A stretch of 24,537 nucleotides of DNA from JAHJCL01 sp043818355 (GTDB lineage: Bacteria > Patescibacteriota > Minisyncoccia > Minisyncoccales > DG-74-3), in the NCBI GenBank assembly GCA_043818355.1, contig JBDRFX010000010.1:1-24537 (forward strand), in the 5' to 3' direction. Below, in pieces: positions 15,627-21,846 of this stretch. Positions within the stretch are counted from its first letter, which is position 1. Each line of letters begins with the position of its first letter. The position numbers and the translations under genes are program-made. The notes below the pieces were generated by a model that ran no database searches, was not told the DNA's origin, and saw only the letters and a program-made list of their open reading frames with translations.

Positions 15627-15639
15627 AATAACGATTCTG

Positions 15640-16212
15640 ATGACAAATAGAAAAAGAGTCATAGCGATTGCCCTCCTGGCAACACTCCTTACCTGTACAG
15701 TGATAGAAGTTTCAGCAGATGGAGGATTACTCCAGTTCGTCTGGCATCTTATACCTGGCGAAGGAAACGTAAAAATGCAAGATCCCATTTTCGTTAATTT
15801 CTTTGAATGGGAAGAAGACGCTTCTCCTGGGACCACGATAAATCATGATGTGTCAATAATAAATCGTGGACCAATACCCTATCATGTGCCTCTTCGTATT
15901 AAAATTGAAGATCTTGATACCGGAGAATGGATATATGATTCGGACAGAAGCGGTCCCTTCAACGATGTTGCTGTTGCGTTTATCCAAATCATTGATCCTC
16001 AAACTGACCAATGGTTGTCTGCTTCAGATAACTTACGAGACGAACGAGAAGATATGCGATGGAGCGTTGGAAAAACTATAGAACCAGCCGAAGTTTTCCT
16101 TGTTAGAATAACATTGCGATTCGCCTTTGACGGACCGCTACATGCCTATAAGGTTACATTGGAGCATGGGATTATAAATCCCGAACTTGCCCCAACGGAA
16201 GCATATGGCTAA
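15640..16212 (+). CDS. Small secreted beta-sandwich-like protein, unknown function
   Basis: 190 residues from ATG 15640, chosen because the promoter overlaps the earlier ATG at 15622. The signal peptide is basic then hydrophobic (MTNRKRVIAIALLATLL) with likely cleavage near VSA-D (about 25). The mature part has the pattern of an Ig-like or camelysin/TasA-like sandwich: FFEWEEDASPGTTINHDVSIINRG, then alternating strands ending in YKVTLEHGI. The family is not identified. Codon use differs from neighbours: 6 of 10 arginines are CGA or CGT, where neighbouring genes use mainly AGA, and GC is visibly higher. It has its own promoter and is bracketed by terminators, which together suggest an acquired single-gene cassette. 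It lacks cysteine in the mature part and any anchor. Confidence 0.8.
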   Translation: MTNRKRVIAIALLATLLTCTVIEVSADGGLLQFVWHLIPGEGNVKMQDPIFVNFFEWEEDASPGTTINHDVSIINRGPIPYHVPLRIKIEDLDTGEWIYDSDRSGPFNDVAVAFIQIIDPQTDQWLSASDNLRDEREDMRWSVGKTIEPAEVFLVRITLRFAFDGPLHAYKVTLEHGIINPELAPTEAYG

Positions 16213-16269
16213 GCATCATTTCCCCACCTTTTTCTTTTTAGCTAATAAAAAATTGTTATCTGAAAAGAA

Positions 16270-16302
16270 ATCAAAAAAGCCTTAATTCAAGGCTTTTTTG
16301 AT
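16270..16302. terminator. Strong bidirectional terminator
   Basis: A perfect 14-bp inverted repeat (ATCAAAAAAGCCTT and AAGGCTTTTTTGAT) with a 5-nt loop AATTC. The A-tract and T-tract flank a GC core, so it can terminate in both directions. It separates the surface-protein block from uvrC. Confidence 0.92.
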
Positions 16303-16326
16303 TACAAATTCAAAACAAAGTAAACT
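16298..16326 (+). promoter_or_regulatory. Possible uvrC promoter
   Basis: TTGATT (16298-16303), a 17-nt spacer, TAAACT (16321-16326, 4 of 6). Six bases later comes the A of the uvrC ATG, so a leaderless message is predicted. The -35 overlaps the distal arm of the terminator. Confidence 0.4.
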
Positions 16327-16332
16327 TTACTA

Positions 16333-17574
16333 ATGGATAAGTTTAAATTAATTCCCAAAAAAGAAATATCAAAACTTGCCAAAACAACAGGTGTCTATGC
16401 GTTCAAAAACAATGGACAGTTTTTGTATATAGGAAAAGCTATAAATATTAAAAGCAGGGTCAAAGATCATTTCTTAAAAAACAACTTCAAAGATAAATTC
16501 TTTACTGATCAGTCCAACAAAATTGGTTTTATTAAAACCAACTCTGAGATAGAAGCTTTAATCTTAGAATCTCAATTAATTAAAAAGTACAAACCAAAAT
16601 ATAATGTAATGTGGAAGGATGACAAAAGCTTCTTCTACATTCAAATCACTAAGGAAGAATTTCCAAGAGTATATGTATCCCACAAAACAAGCGCCGAAGA
16701 TAAACAGATTGGACCATTTACAGATTCTAGAGCCTTAAAACATACTCTTAGAATTTTAAGAAGAGCATTCCCCTATTATACAGTCAAAAAACATCCTAAA
16801 ACCAAATGTCCTTGGTGTTATTTAAAATTGTGTCCAGGACCCGAGCCAGACAAACAAGAGTACAAAAAAAACATTAAAAAAATTATTAAGGTCTTAGAAG
16901 GAAAGAATAAGTCTGTTTTAAATAATCTAAAAAAAGAAATGAAGATATTGGCCAAGAAACAAGATTATGAAACAGCAGCTAAAACAAGAGATCAAATCTG
17001 GGCTCTAGAAAACATTATGGCTCACACCAGATATATAAGCCCATATTTTGAAAGAATAGAAATTGATTGGAAAGTAACAGAAAAATATTTACAAAAAATC
17101 CTTAAAACCAAAGAAAATATAAATAGAATAGAGGCGTATGACATTTCCAATATCCAAGGACAACAAGCTACGGGCTCAATGGTTGTTTTTGAAAAAGGCA
17201 AATCAAACAAATCTTTATATAGAAAATTTAAAATAAAAACTATTGAAGGTCCTAATGATACGGGCATGATTAAAGAGGTTTTATCAAGAAGACTTCATAA
17301 CAATTGGCCCAAACCAGACCTAATTCTAATTGATGGAGGAAAGGGACAACTTAATTCTGCTCTAAGTATTAAAAAAGAATTCAAAATAAAAGCTCCCATT
17401 ATTTCTCTAGCAAAGAAAAACAATGAACTTTTTCTAGAAAAAGCCAAAAAACCAATATTATTGAAAGACCAGCCAAGAGATGTTTTTAATCTCATTATTC
17501 AGCTGAGAGATGAGTCTCATCGTTTTGCCATTTCTTATCATAAATTATTAAGAAAAAAGACCTTGCTAAAATAG
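16333..17574 (+). CDS. uvrC: Short UvrC-type excinuclease subunit lacking the helix-hairpin-helix domain
   Basis: Makes the dual incisions in nucleotide excision repair. At 413 residues it is about 200 shorter than E. coli UvrC (610). The GIY-YIG nuclease is intact (GVYAFKNN, FLYIGKA, the Arg of IKSRVKDHF, and the Glu of EALILESQLIKKYKPKYNV). A Cys cluster CPWCYLKLC follows near 155, then a UVR-like coiled segment (KKEMKILAKKQDYETAAKTRDQ). The RNase H-like domain keeps all expected acidic residues and histidine (YDISN, GPNDTGM, LILIDGGKGQL, RDESHRFAI). The protein ends about 15 residues after that motif, so the C-terminal (HhH)2 DNA-binding domain is missing. The open frame ends cleanly, so this seems a natural short form rather than a frameshift. 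uvrA lies in the same window. Confidence 0.92.
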   Translation: MDKFKLIPKKEISKLAKTTGVYAFKNNGQFLYIGKAINIKSRVKDHFLKNNFKDKFFTDQSNKIGFIKTNSEIEALILESQLIKKYKPKYNVMWKDDKSFFYIQITKEEFPRVYVSHKTSAEDKQIGPFTDSRALKHTLRILRRAFPYYTVKKHPKTKCPWCYLKLCPGPEPDKQEYKKNIKKIIKVLEGKNKSVLNNLKKEMKILAKKQDYETAAKTRDQIWALENIMAHTRYISPYFERIEIDWKVTEKYLQKILKTKENINRIEAYDISNIQGQQATGSMVVFEKGKSNKSLYRKFKIKTIEGPNDTGMIKEVLSRRLHNNWPKPDLILIDGGKGQLNSALSIKKEFKIKAPIISLAKKNNELFLEKAKKPILLKDQPRDVFNLIIQLRDESHRFAISYHKLLRKKTLLK

Positions 17575-17581
17575 CTCTATC

Positions 17582-17609
17582 TTGATAAAATTCAATATCG
17601 TAATATAAA
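17582..17609 (+). promoter_or_regulatory. Promoter of the holin-like/secG cluster
   Basis: TTGATA (17582-17587, 5 of 6), a 16-nt spacer, TATAAA (17604-17609, 5 of 6). The ATG is 10 nt later, so the leader would be about 4 nt. The same -35 and spacer length occur before capA. Confidence 0.55.
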
Positions 17610-17619
17610 AACTAAAAAC

Positions 17620-18000
17620 ATGATTAACCGCATAATTTTAAAATCAATTGCTGGTATTTTGGGAATATATGTTGCTGTTCATTTTGTACCAGGCGTAGCG
17701 CTTCAATTAATCCCTGGATCTGAAATATTCGGTATACAACTAACAGAAAAATGGCATGTATTTGTTTTGGTAGGAACATTTTTAGGACTCATTAACACTT
17801 TCATCAAGCCCATACTAAGTGCCATAACTACCCCTATAAGAATTTTGACCCTAGGTTTGTTTGGGTTAGTAATTAATATGGCCATGATTTGGGCTATAGA
17901 TGTAGTTTTTCCTGAATTAACAATTGCTGGATTAACGCCTCTATTCTGGACAACAATGGTAGTTTGGGGTATAAATCTCTTTGTCGGACACAAAGATTAA
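17620..18000 (+). CDS. Holin-like 4-TM membrane protein (phage holin superfamily IV / YvlD-type)
   Basis: 126 residues with four hydrophobic spans (about 5-25, 46-65, 75-98, 102-122). The loop NTFIKPILSAITTPIRILTLGLFGLVINMA is split here by position (about 65-95), and its NxxIKPIL...P element is the hallmark of the Phage_holin_4_2 family (PF04020; YvlD in Bacillus). Despite the family name, most bacterial members are ordinary chromosomal membrane proteins, and no phage genes lie nearby. Its molecular role is not established. It is first in a close-packed run with secG 10 nt downstream, so an envelope function is the most that can be inferred. Confidence 0.85.
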   Translation: MINRIILKSIAGILGIYVAVHFVPGVALQLIPGSEIFGIQLTEKWHVFVLVGTFLGLINTFIKPILSAITTPIRILTLGLFGLVINMAMIWAIDVVFPELTIAGLTPLFWTTMVVWGINLFVGHKD

Positions 18001-18010
18001 TTTTAAACAT

Positions 18011-18232
18011 ATGGATTATTTACAATACTTGCAACCAGCTCAAATAATTGTTTCTATACTTATAATTATATTTATCCTCTTACAACAAAGAGGCTCTGCT
18101 CTTGGTTCCTTGTGGGGAGGAGAAGGTGGTTTTTATTCTACCAGAAGAGGGGTAGAAAAAAATATTTTTGGGCTAACTTGTATTTTAATTATTATTTTCT
18201 TCGCCCTAGCTTTAGCTAACCTATTTTTCTAA
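18011..18232 (+). CDS. secG: Preprotein translocase subunit SecG
   Basis: Non-essential partner of SecYE that stimulates SecA-driven export. 73 residues with the expected two TM spans (about 8-27 and 50-70). Between them is the conserved cytoplasmic loop LLQQRGSALGSLWGGEGG followed by FYSTRRGVEKNIF, which is close to the family consensus. The ATG at 18011 gives MDYLQYL. An in-frame ATG at 17981 would overlap the upstream gene and add ten polar residues, so it was not chosen. The gene lies 10 nt after the holin-like gene and 15 nt before the solute-binding protein gene. Confidence 0.93.
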   Translation: MDYLQYLQPAQIIVSILIIIFILLQQRGSALGSLWGGEGGFYSTRRGVEKNIFGLTCILIIIFFALALANLFF

Positions 18233-18247
18233 CTTAAACTTCTGAAA

Positions 18248-20254
18248 ATGCCTGACTCTTCCAAAACAAAATCGGCTAAAAAAACTTGGCCGACAAAATC
18301 TCAGTGGCAACAGCTTCTGACAATTTTAAACAAGCAAGAAAAGATTGTTTTTTGCATTCTTTCGTTTTTGGCTACTACTTCTTTATCATTTATAATTATT
18401 ACTTCTTATCTAAATCACACTCACGTTGTACCAGCTTTTAGTGGTGACTATTCTGAAGGAATGCTCGGCTCCCCTCGTTTTATTAATCCCATATATGCTC
18501 AAGCCAATGACGTTGATAGAGATTTAGTTGAACTTATCTTCTCTGGCTTAATGAAATATGAAAATGGAAATCTTGTTCCCGAGTTAGCTGAAAGCTATGA
18601 AATATTAGAAAATGGCTCAATCTATGAATTCACAATGAAAGATAATATTTTCTGGCACGATGGAGAACCATTAACAATTGACGACGTTATTTTTACTATT
18701 AAAACAATCCAAGATCCTGAAATTAAGAGCCCGCAAAGAGTAAGGTGGCTTGGAGTAGACATCAGTCAAGTCAGTGAAAATAAAATTAGATTTACTCTTC
18801 AAAACACATCAAGCATATTTTTAGAATATTGCACGGTAAAAATTATTCCTAAGCATATTTGGAAATCTATTTCTCCAGACAACTTCCCTTTGAATAACTA
18901 TAATTTAAAAGCCATCGGATCGGGTCCTTATAAAATAGAGTCTCTCGCAGAAAATGATCAGGGGGTTATAAAATCAATTCATCTTATTGCTAACAAAAAA
19001 TACTTTGAGGCAGGACCAAATATTAAAAATATATCATTCTATTTTTTTGAATCTCGAGAAGATTTATTAAAGAGCTATTTTACGGGAGAAATAAAAGGAT
19101 TTGCACTTTCTTCACTCGACGATCTACCAAGTTTTGACTTGGGTCTTAAAATATATTCTTTTTCCTTTCCTAGATATTTCTCTCTTTTCTTAAATCAAGA
19201 AAAATCTAAAACTTTAGCCGATAAATCTGTTAGAGAAGCCTTTGCTCAAATCATCAATAAAGAAGAAATTATACAAACCGTCTTAGCGGGCTATGGTAGC
19301 GTTGTAAGTTCTCCGGTTATGCCAGAAATATATAATGCCAAAAACCCAGAAAATATTATTGAGTTCAATGCTGAGGCGGCAATAAAAACCTTAGAGGGAA
19401 TAGGCTTTGTTAAAAACGAAGAAGGATATTTTCAAAAAACACTTAAAAAATCAACTTCCTTTCAATTTCAAAAAGTGCTTAGCACGGGTTCCAAAGGAAA
19501 TGATGTTACAGAACTTCAAAAATGTTTGGCAAACCCAATAGCTGGAGGAACAGATGTTTATCCCGAAGGAGAAATTACAGGAACTTTTGGCCCCAAAACT
19601 AAAAGGGCTGTCATTAATTTTCAAGAAAAATATAGGAAGGATATTTTAGATCCTGCTGGATTGAAATCGGGAACTGGCTCTGTCGGAAAAAACACTATGG
19701 CCAAATTAAACGAATTATGCAACACTCAAGAAGAATTTTTTGACCTAAGCTTTTCTTTAATAACAGTTGATCAACCATTGCTCGTCAAAACAGCTAACTT
19801 ATTAAAAAGGCAACTAGAAGAAGTTGGAATCAAAATAACTATTACTGCTCTAGACATTGCTACACTAGAAAGAGATGTAATTAAAAAAAGAAACTATGAA
19901 ATATTGCTATTTGGTGAAGTGCTAAATCTCATTCCAGATCCATTCCCATTCTGGCATTCCTCCCAAAAGAAAGATCCTGGATTGAATCTTTGTCTTTATG
20001 AAAATAAAGAAGCAGATAAAATATTAGAAGAAATTCGTCAAACTTTTGATGAAGAATCCAAAATAGACAAATTAGAAAAACTACAAGAAATTATTATTAA
20101 AGATAACCCAGCTATCTTTCTATATAATCCTGATTATCTTTATTTGGTTTCTCCTAAAATTAAGGGAATTGAAACTGACACATTGGTTGATCCCTCAAGA
20201 AGATTGAGTGATATAGAAGATTGGTATATTAAAACAAAAAGAATACTCAAATGA
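18248..20254 (+). CDS. Oligopeptide-type ABC solute-binding protein (SBP_bac_5) with an inserted peptidoglycan-binding domain
   Basis: 668 residues. A basic N terminus and one TM span (about 32-54) anchor it, with no lipobox cysteine. The SBP_bac_5 fold starts at FINPIYAQANDVDRDLVELI (about 78), continues through GSIYEFTMKDNIFWHDGEPL and SGPYKIESL, and ends with DIEDWYIKTKRILK. At about 408-491 a PG_binding_1 domain interrupts it (LSTGSKGNDVTELQKCL, GTFGPKTKRAVINFQEKY, GTGSVGKNTMAKLNEL). The break falls between GYFQKTLKK and LSFSLITVDQPLL, which are adjacent strands in normal homologues. The protein may therefore bind peptides or other ligands while holding the wall. No ABC permease or ATPase gene is in the window. 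The downstream gene overlaps by 4 nt (ATGA). Confidence 0.9.
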   Translation: MPDSSKTKSAKKTWPTKSQWQQLLTILNKQEKIVFCILSFLATTSLSFIIITSYLNHTHVVPAFSGDYSEGMLGSPRFINPIYAQANDVDRDLVELIFSGLMKYENGNLVPELAESYEILENGSIYEFTMKDNIFWHDGEPLTIDDVIFTIKTIQDPEIKSPQRVRWLGVDISQVSENKIRFTLQNTSSIFLEYCTVKIIPKHIWKSISPDNFPLNNYNLKAIGSGPYKIESLAENDQGVIKSIHLIANKKYFEAGPNIKNISFYFFESREDLLKSYFTGEIKGFALSSLDDLPSFDLGLKIYSFSFPRYFSLFLNQEKSKTLADKSVREAFAQIINKEEIIQTVLAGYGSVVSSPVMPEIYNAKNPENIIEFNAEAAIKTLEGIGFVKNEEGYFQKTLKKSTSFQFQKVLSTGSKGNDVTELQKCLANPIAGGTDVYPEGEITGTFGPKTKRAVINFQEKYRKDILDPAGLKSGTGSVGKNTMAKLNELCNTQEEFFDLSFSLITVDQPLLVKTANLLKRQLEEVGIKITITALDIATLERDVIKKRNYEILLFGEVLNLIPDPFPFWHSSQKKDPGLNLCLYENKEADKILEEIRQTFDEESKIDKLEKLQEIIIKDNPAIFLYNPDYLYLVSPKIKGIETDTLVDPSRRLSDIEDWYIKTKRILK

Positions 20255-20829
20255 ATTTAGAAAACAGAACGCCTAACATTAGACGACTAAACGACATGAA
20301 AGCCGTTATTTATGACAAAGAATGGCTTAAAACAGCTGAGAACCTAGAACTCTATTATATGTATAGATCAGTTGAAAAAAAAGATGGTTTAGTTTATGAC
20401 GTTACTGTCATTCCTTCCAATATGCTTGGTAAAGAGTTTGTAAAAACTAAAGGACATGATCATCCTAAAGATTTTAATGAGTTATATATGGTTTTAGAGG
20501 GTGAAGCAATATTCTTAGCCCAGAAAGTAGAAAATGGAAAGATAAAAGATGTTTTTGTTGTTGAAGCTAAAAAAGGAGACTCTGTAATTATTCCAGCGCA
20601 TTACGGTCATATTACAATTAATCCTTCTCAAAAAGAATTGATAATGGCTAATTGGATTAGCAAAAACTGCAAAGGAATATATGATTTATTTGAAAAAATG
20701 CAAGGAGCCTGCTATTATTACACCCAAAATGGCTGGATAAAGAATAATAACTATTCAGACATACCGACATTACGTTTTGAAAAACCATTAAAATCAATGC
20801 CGAAAAACTTAAATTTCTTAAAAAAATGA
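20251..20829 (+). CDS. pgiA: Cupin-type (archaeal-type) glucose-6-phosphate isomerase
   Basis: Interconverts glucose 6-phosphate and fructose 6-phosphate. The 192 residues match the metal-dependent cupin PGI family (PF06560) known from Pyrococcus and some bacteria, unrelated to the usual large PGI. The metal site is TKGHDHPKDFNELY (H69, H71, E77) plus H120 in PAHYGHITIN. The ANWISK strand and C-terminal YYYTQNGWIKN also fit. The start overlaps the stop of the solute-binding protein gene and the end overlaps galU, both by ATGA, so the three should be translated in series. The pairing with galU links fructose 6-phosphate to glucose 6-phosphate and, via a mutase not seen here, UDP-glucose. Confidence 0.93.
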   Translation: MNLENRTPNIRRLNDMKAVIYDKEWLKTAENLELYYMYRSVEKKDGLVYDVTVIPSNMLGKEFVKTKGHDHPKDFNELYMVLEGEAIFLAQKVENGKIKDVFVVEAKKGDSVIIPAHYGHITINPSQKELIMANWISKNCKGIYDLFEKMQGACYYYTQNGWIKNNNYSDIPTLRFEKPLKSMPKNLNFLKK

Positions 20830-21731
20830 ATAAAATTAAGAAAGCAATTATACCTATTGGAGGTTTGGGAACAAGATTCTTACCTTTAAGTAAAATATTA
20901 CCAAAAGAGTTATTTCCTTTGGTTGACAGACCTGTTCTTCAATATATCATTGAAGAGGCTGTTAGCTCTGGAATTGAAGAGATTATTTTTGTTACCAATC
21001 CTAAAAAAATAGAAATTACTGACTATCTTAAAAAATACTTTGAAGAGTCACCCGAACTAACTAAAATTCTAGAGCAAAGACAGAAAAACAAAATTCTCAA
21101 CGAACTAAGCAAAACAGAAGAAATTTCTCGCAAGGTTTCATTTTCTCAGGTTATTCAAAAAGAACCTCTTGGCGACGGACACGCCCTTTTGCAAGCCAAA
21201 AGAGAAGTGAACGGTCCTATCGCTGCGCTCTGGGGAGATGATGTGGTGGAATCTGAAACCCCTTGTCTTCTGCAACTAATAAAAGCATATGAAAAATATC
21301 AAAAACCAGTAATAGCTTTATGCAGAATACCAAAAGAAAGACTTCCTTATTATGGAGTCGCTGAAGTAGAGAAAAATGGAGAAAATACATATAAAATAAA
21401 GAGTTTGGTTGAAAAACCATCAATTGAAGAAGCTCCATCAAATTTAGCGGTGGTAGGAAAATATATTTTAACTCCTGAGGTATTCCAATATCTTTCAGAA
21501 GGAAAACCGGGCAAGGGAGGAGAAATAGTTTTATCCGAAAATCTTCAACGAATGATAGCTGATGGAAAAGAAATTATTGGTTGCGAAATCCAAGGCAAGT
21601 GGCTTGAATGTGGCAACAAGCAAGAATGGCTAAAATCACATATTTATCTCTCTGCTAAACATCCTGTTTTTGGGCCAGAAATCATGGCCCAAATCAAAGA
21701 AATTCAAAACGAAAGTCAAGCAAATCATTAA
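20826..21731 (+). CDS. galU: UTP-glucose-1-phosphate uridylyltransferase (GalU)
   Basis: Makes UDP-glucose from UTP and glucose 1-phosphate for glycan and envelope synthesis. 301 residues, normal for GalU. The nucleotide-binding signature is AIIPIGGLGTRFLPLSKILPKE (about 7-28, with Ile-Gly-Gly in place of the usual Ala-Ala-Gly). Then come PLVDRPVLQYIIEEAVSSGI, the Asp-Asp of LWGDDVV that binds metal, YYGVAEVEK, LVEKPS and GKGGEIVLSENLQRMI. All point to GalU rather than RmlA. It begins within the stop codon of the isomerase gene and ends 29 nt before tRNA-Leu. No Shine-Dalgarno precedes the ATG, so reinitiation after the upstream stop is likely. Confidence 0.94.
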   Translation: MNKIKKAIIPIGGLGTRFLPLSKILPKELFPLVDRPVLQYIIEEAVSSGIEEIIFVTNPKKIEITDYLKKYFEESPELTKILEQRQKNKILNELSKTEEISRKVSFSQVIQKEPLGDGHALLQAKREVNGPIAALWGDDVVESETPCLLQLIKAYEKYQKPVIALCRIPKERLPYYGVAEVEKNGENTYKIKSLVEKPSIEEAPSNLAVVGKYILTPEVFQYLSEGKPGKGGEIVLSENLQRMIADGKEIIGCEIQGKWLECGNKQEWLKSHIYLSAKHPVFGPEIMAQIKEIQNESQANH

Positions 21732-21746
21732 AATGATTTCGCTTTT
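21722..21746 (+). terminator. Weak A/T-rich stem-loop after galU
   Basis: AAATCAT and ATGATTT form a 7-bp stem with a TAAA loop, followed by CGC and TTTT. It overlaps the galU stop codon. The stem has one G-C pair, so termination would be poor. Confidence 0.25.
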
Positions 21747-21751
21747 AAAAT
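21746..21751 (+). promoter_or_regulatory. Possible -10 box of the tRNA-Leu/RNase J transcript
   Basis: TAAAAT (5 of 6) placed so that transcription would start about 3 nt before the tRNA. No clear -35 is seen, and readthrough from galU is an alternative. Confidence 0.3.
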
Positions 21752-21760
21752 TCACTTTCA

Positions 21761-21844
21761 GCCGAGATGGCGAAATTGGCAAACGCGCAGCACTCAGACT
21801 GCTGTAGAAGCAATTCTATGTGGGTTCAACTCCCACTCTCGGCA
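21761..21844 (+). tRNA. tRNA-Leu (anticodon CAG)
   Basis: An 84-nt class II cloverleaf ending at the discriminator A. The acceptor is GCCGAGA/TCTCGGC. The anticodon stem CAGCA/TGCTG encloses loop CTCAGAC, giving anticodon CAG (reads CUG). The variable arm is TAGAAGCAATTCTA. The T arm is GTGGGTTCAACTCCCAC. CCA is not encoded (the next bases are CTA), so it must be added after transcription, unlike tRNA-Ser in this window. The RNase J ATG lies two bases after the 3' end. Confidence 0.95.
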
Positions 21845-21846
21845 CT

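Noticed and set aside
15565..15639. Longer N terminus for the small secreted protein (starts at 15565 or 15622)
   Set aside because: The region contains a terminator T-run and a near-consensus promoter, and the ATG at 15622 is inside the -10 box. The ATG at 15640 gives a clean signal peptide.
17620..18000. Prophage remnant suggested by a holin-family protein
   Set aside because: PF04020/YvlD proteins are widespread chromosomal membrane proteins, and no endolysin, integrase or structural phage gene is nearby.
21820..21846. Nine-codon N-terminal extension of RNase J
   Set aside because: It would start with GTG inside the T arm of tRNA-Leu; the ATG at 21847 matches the family start.
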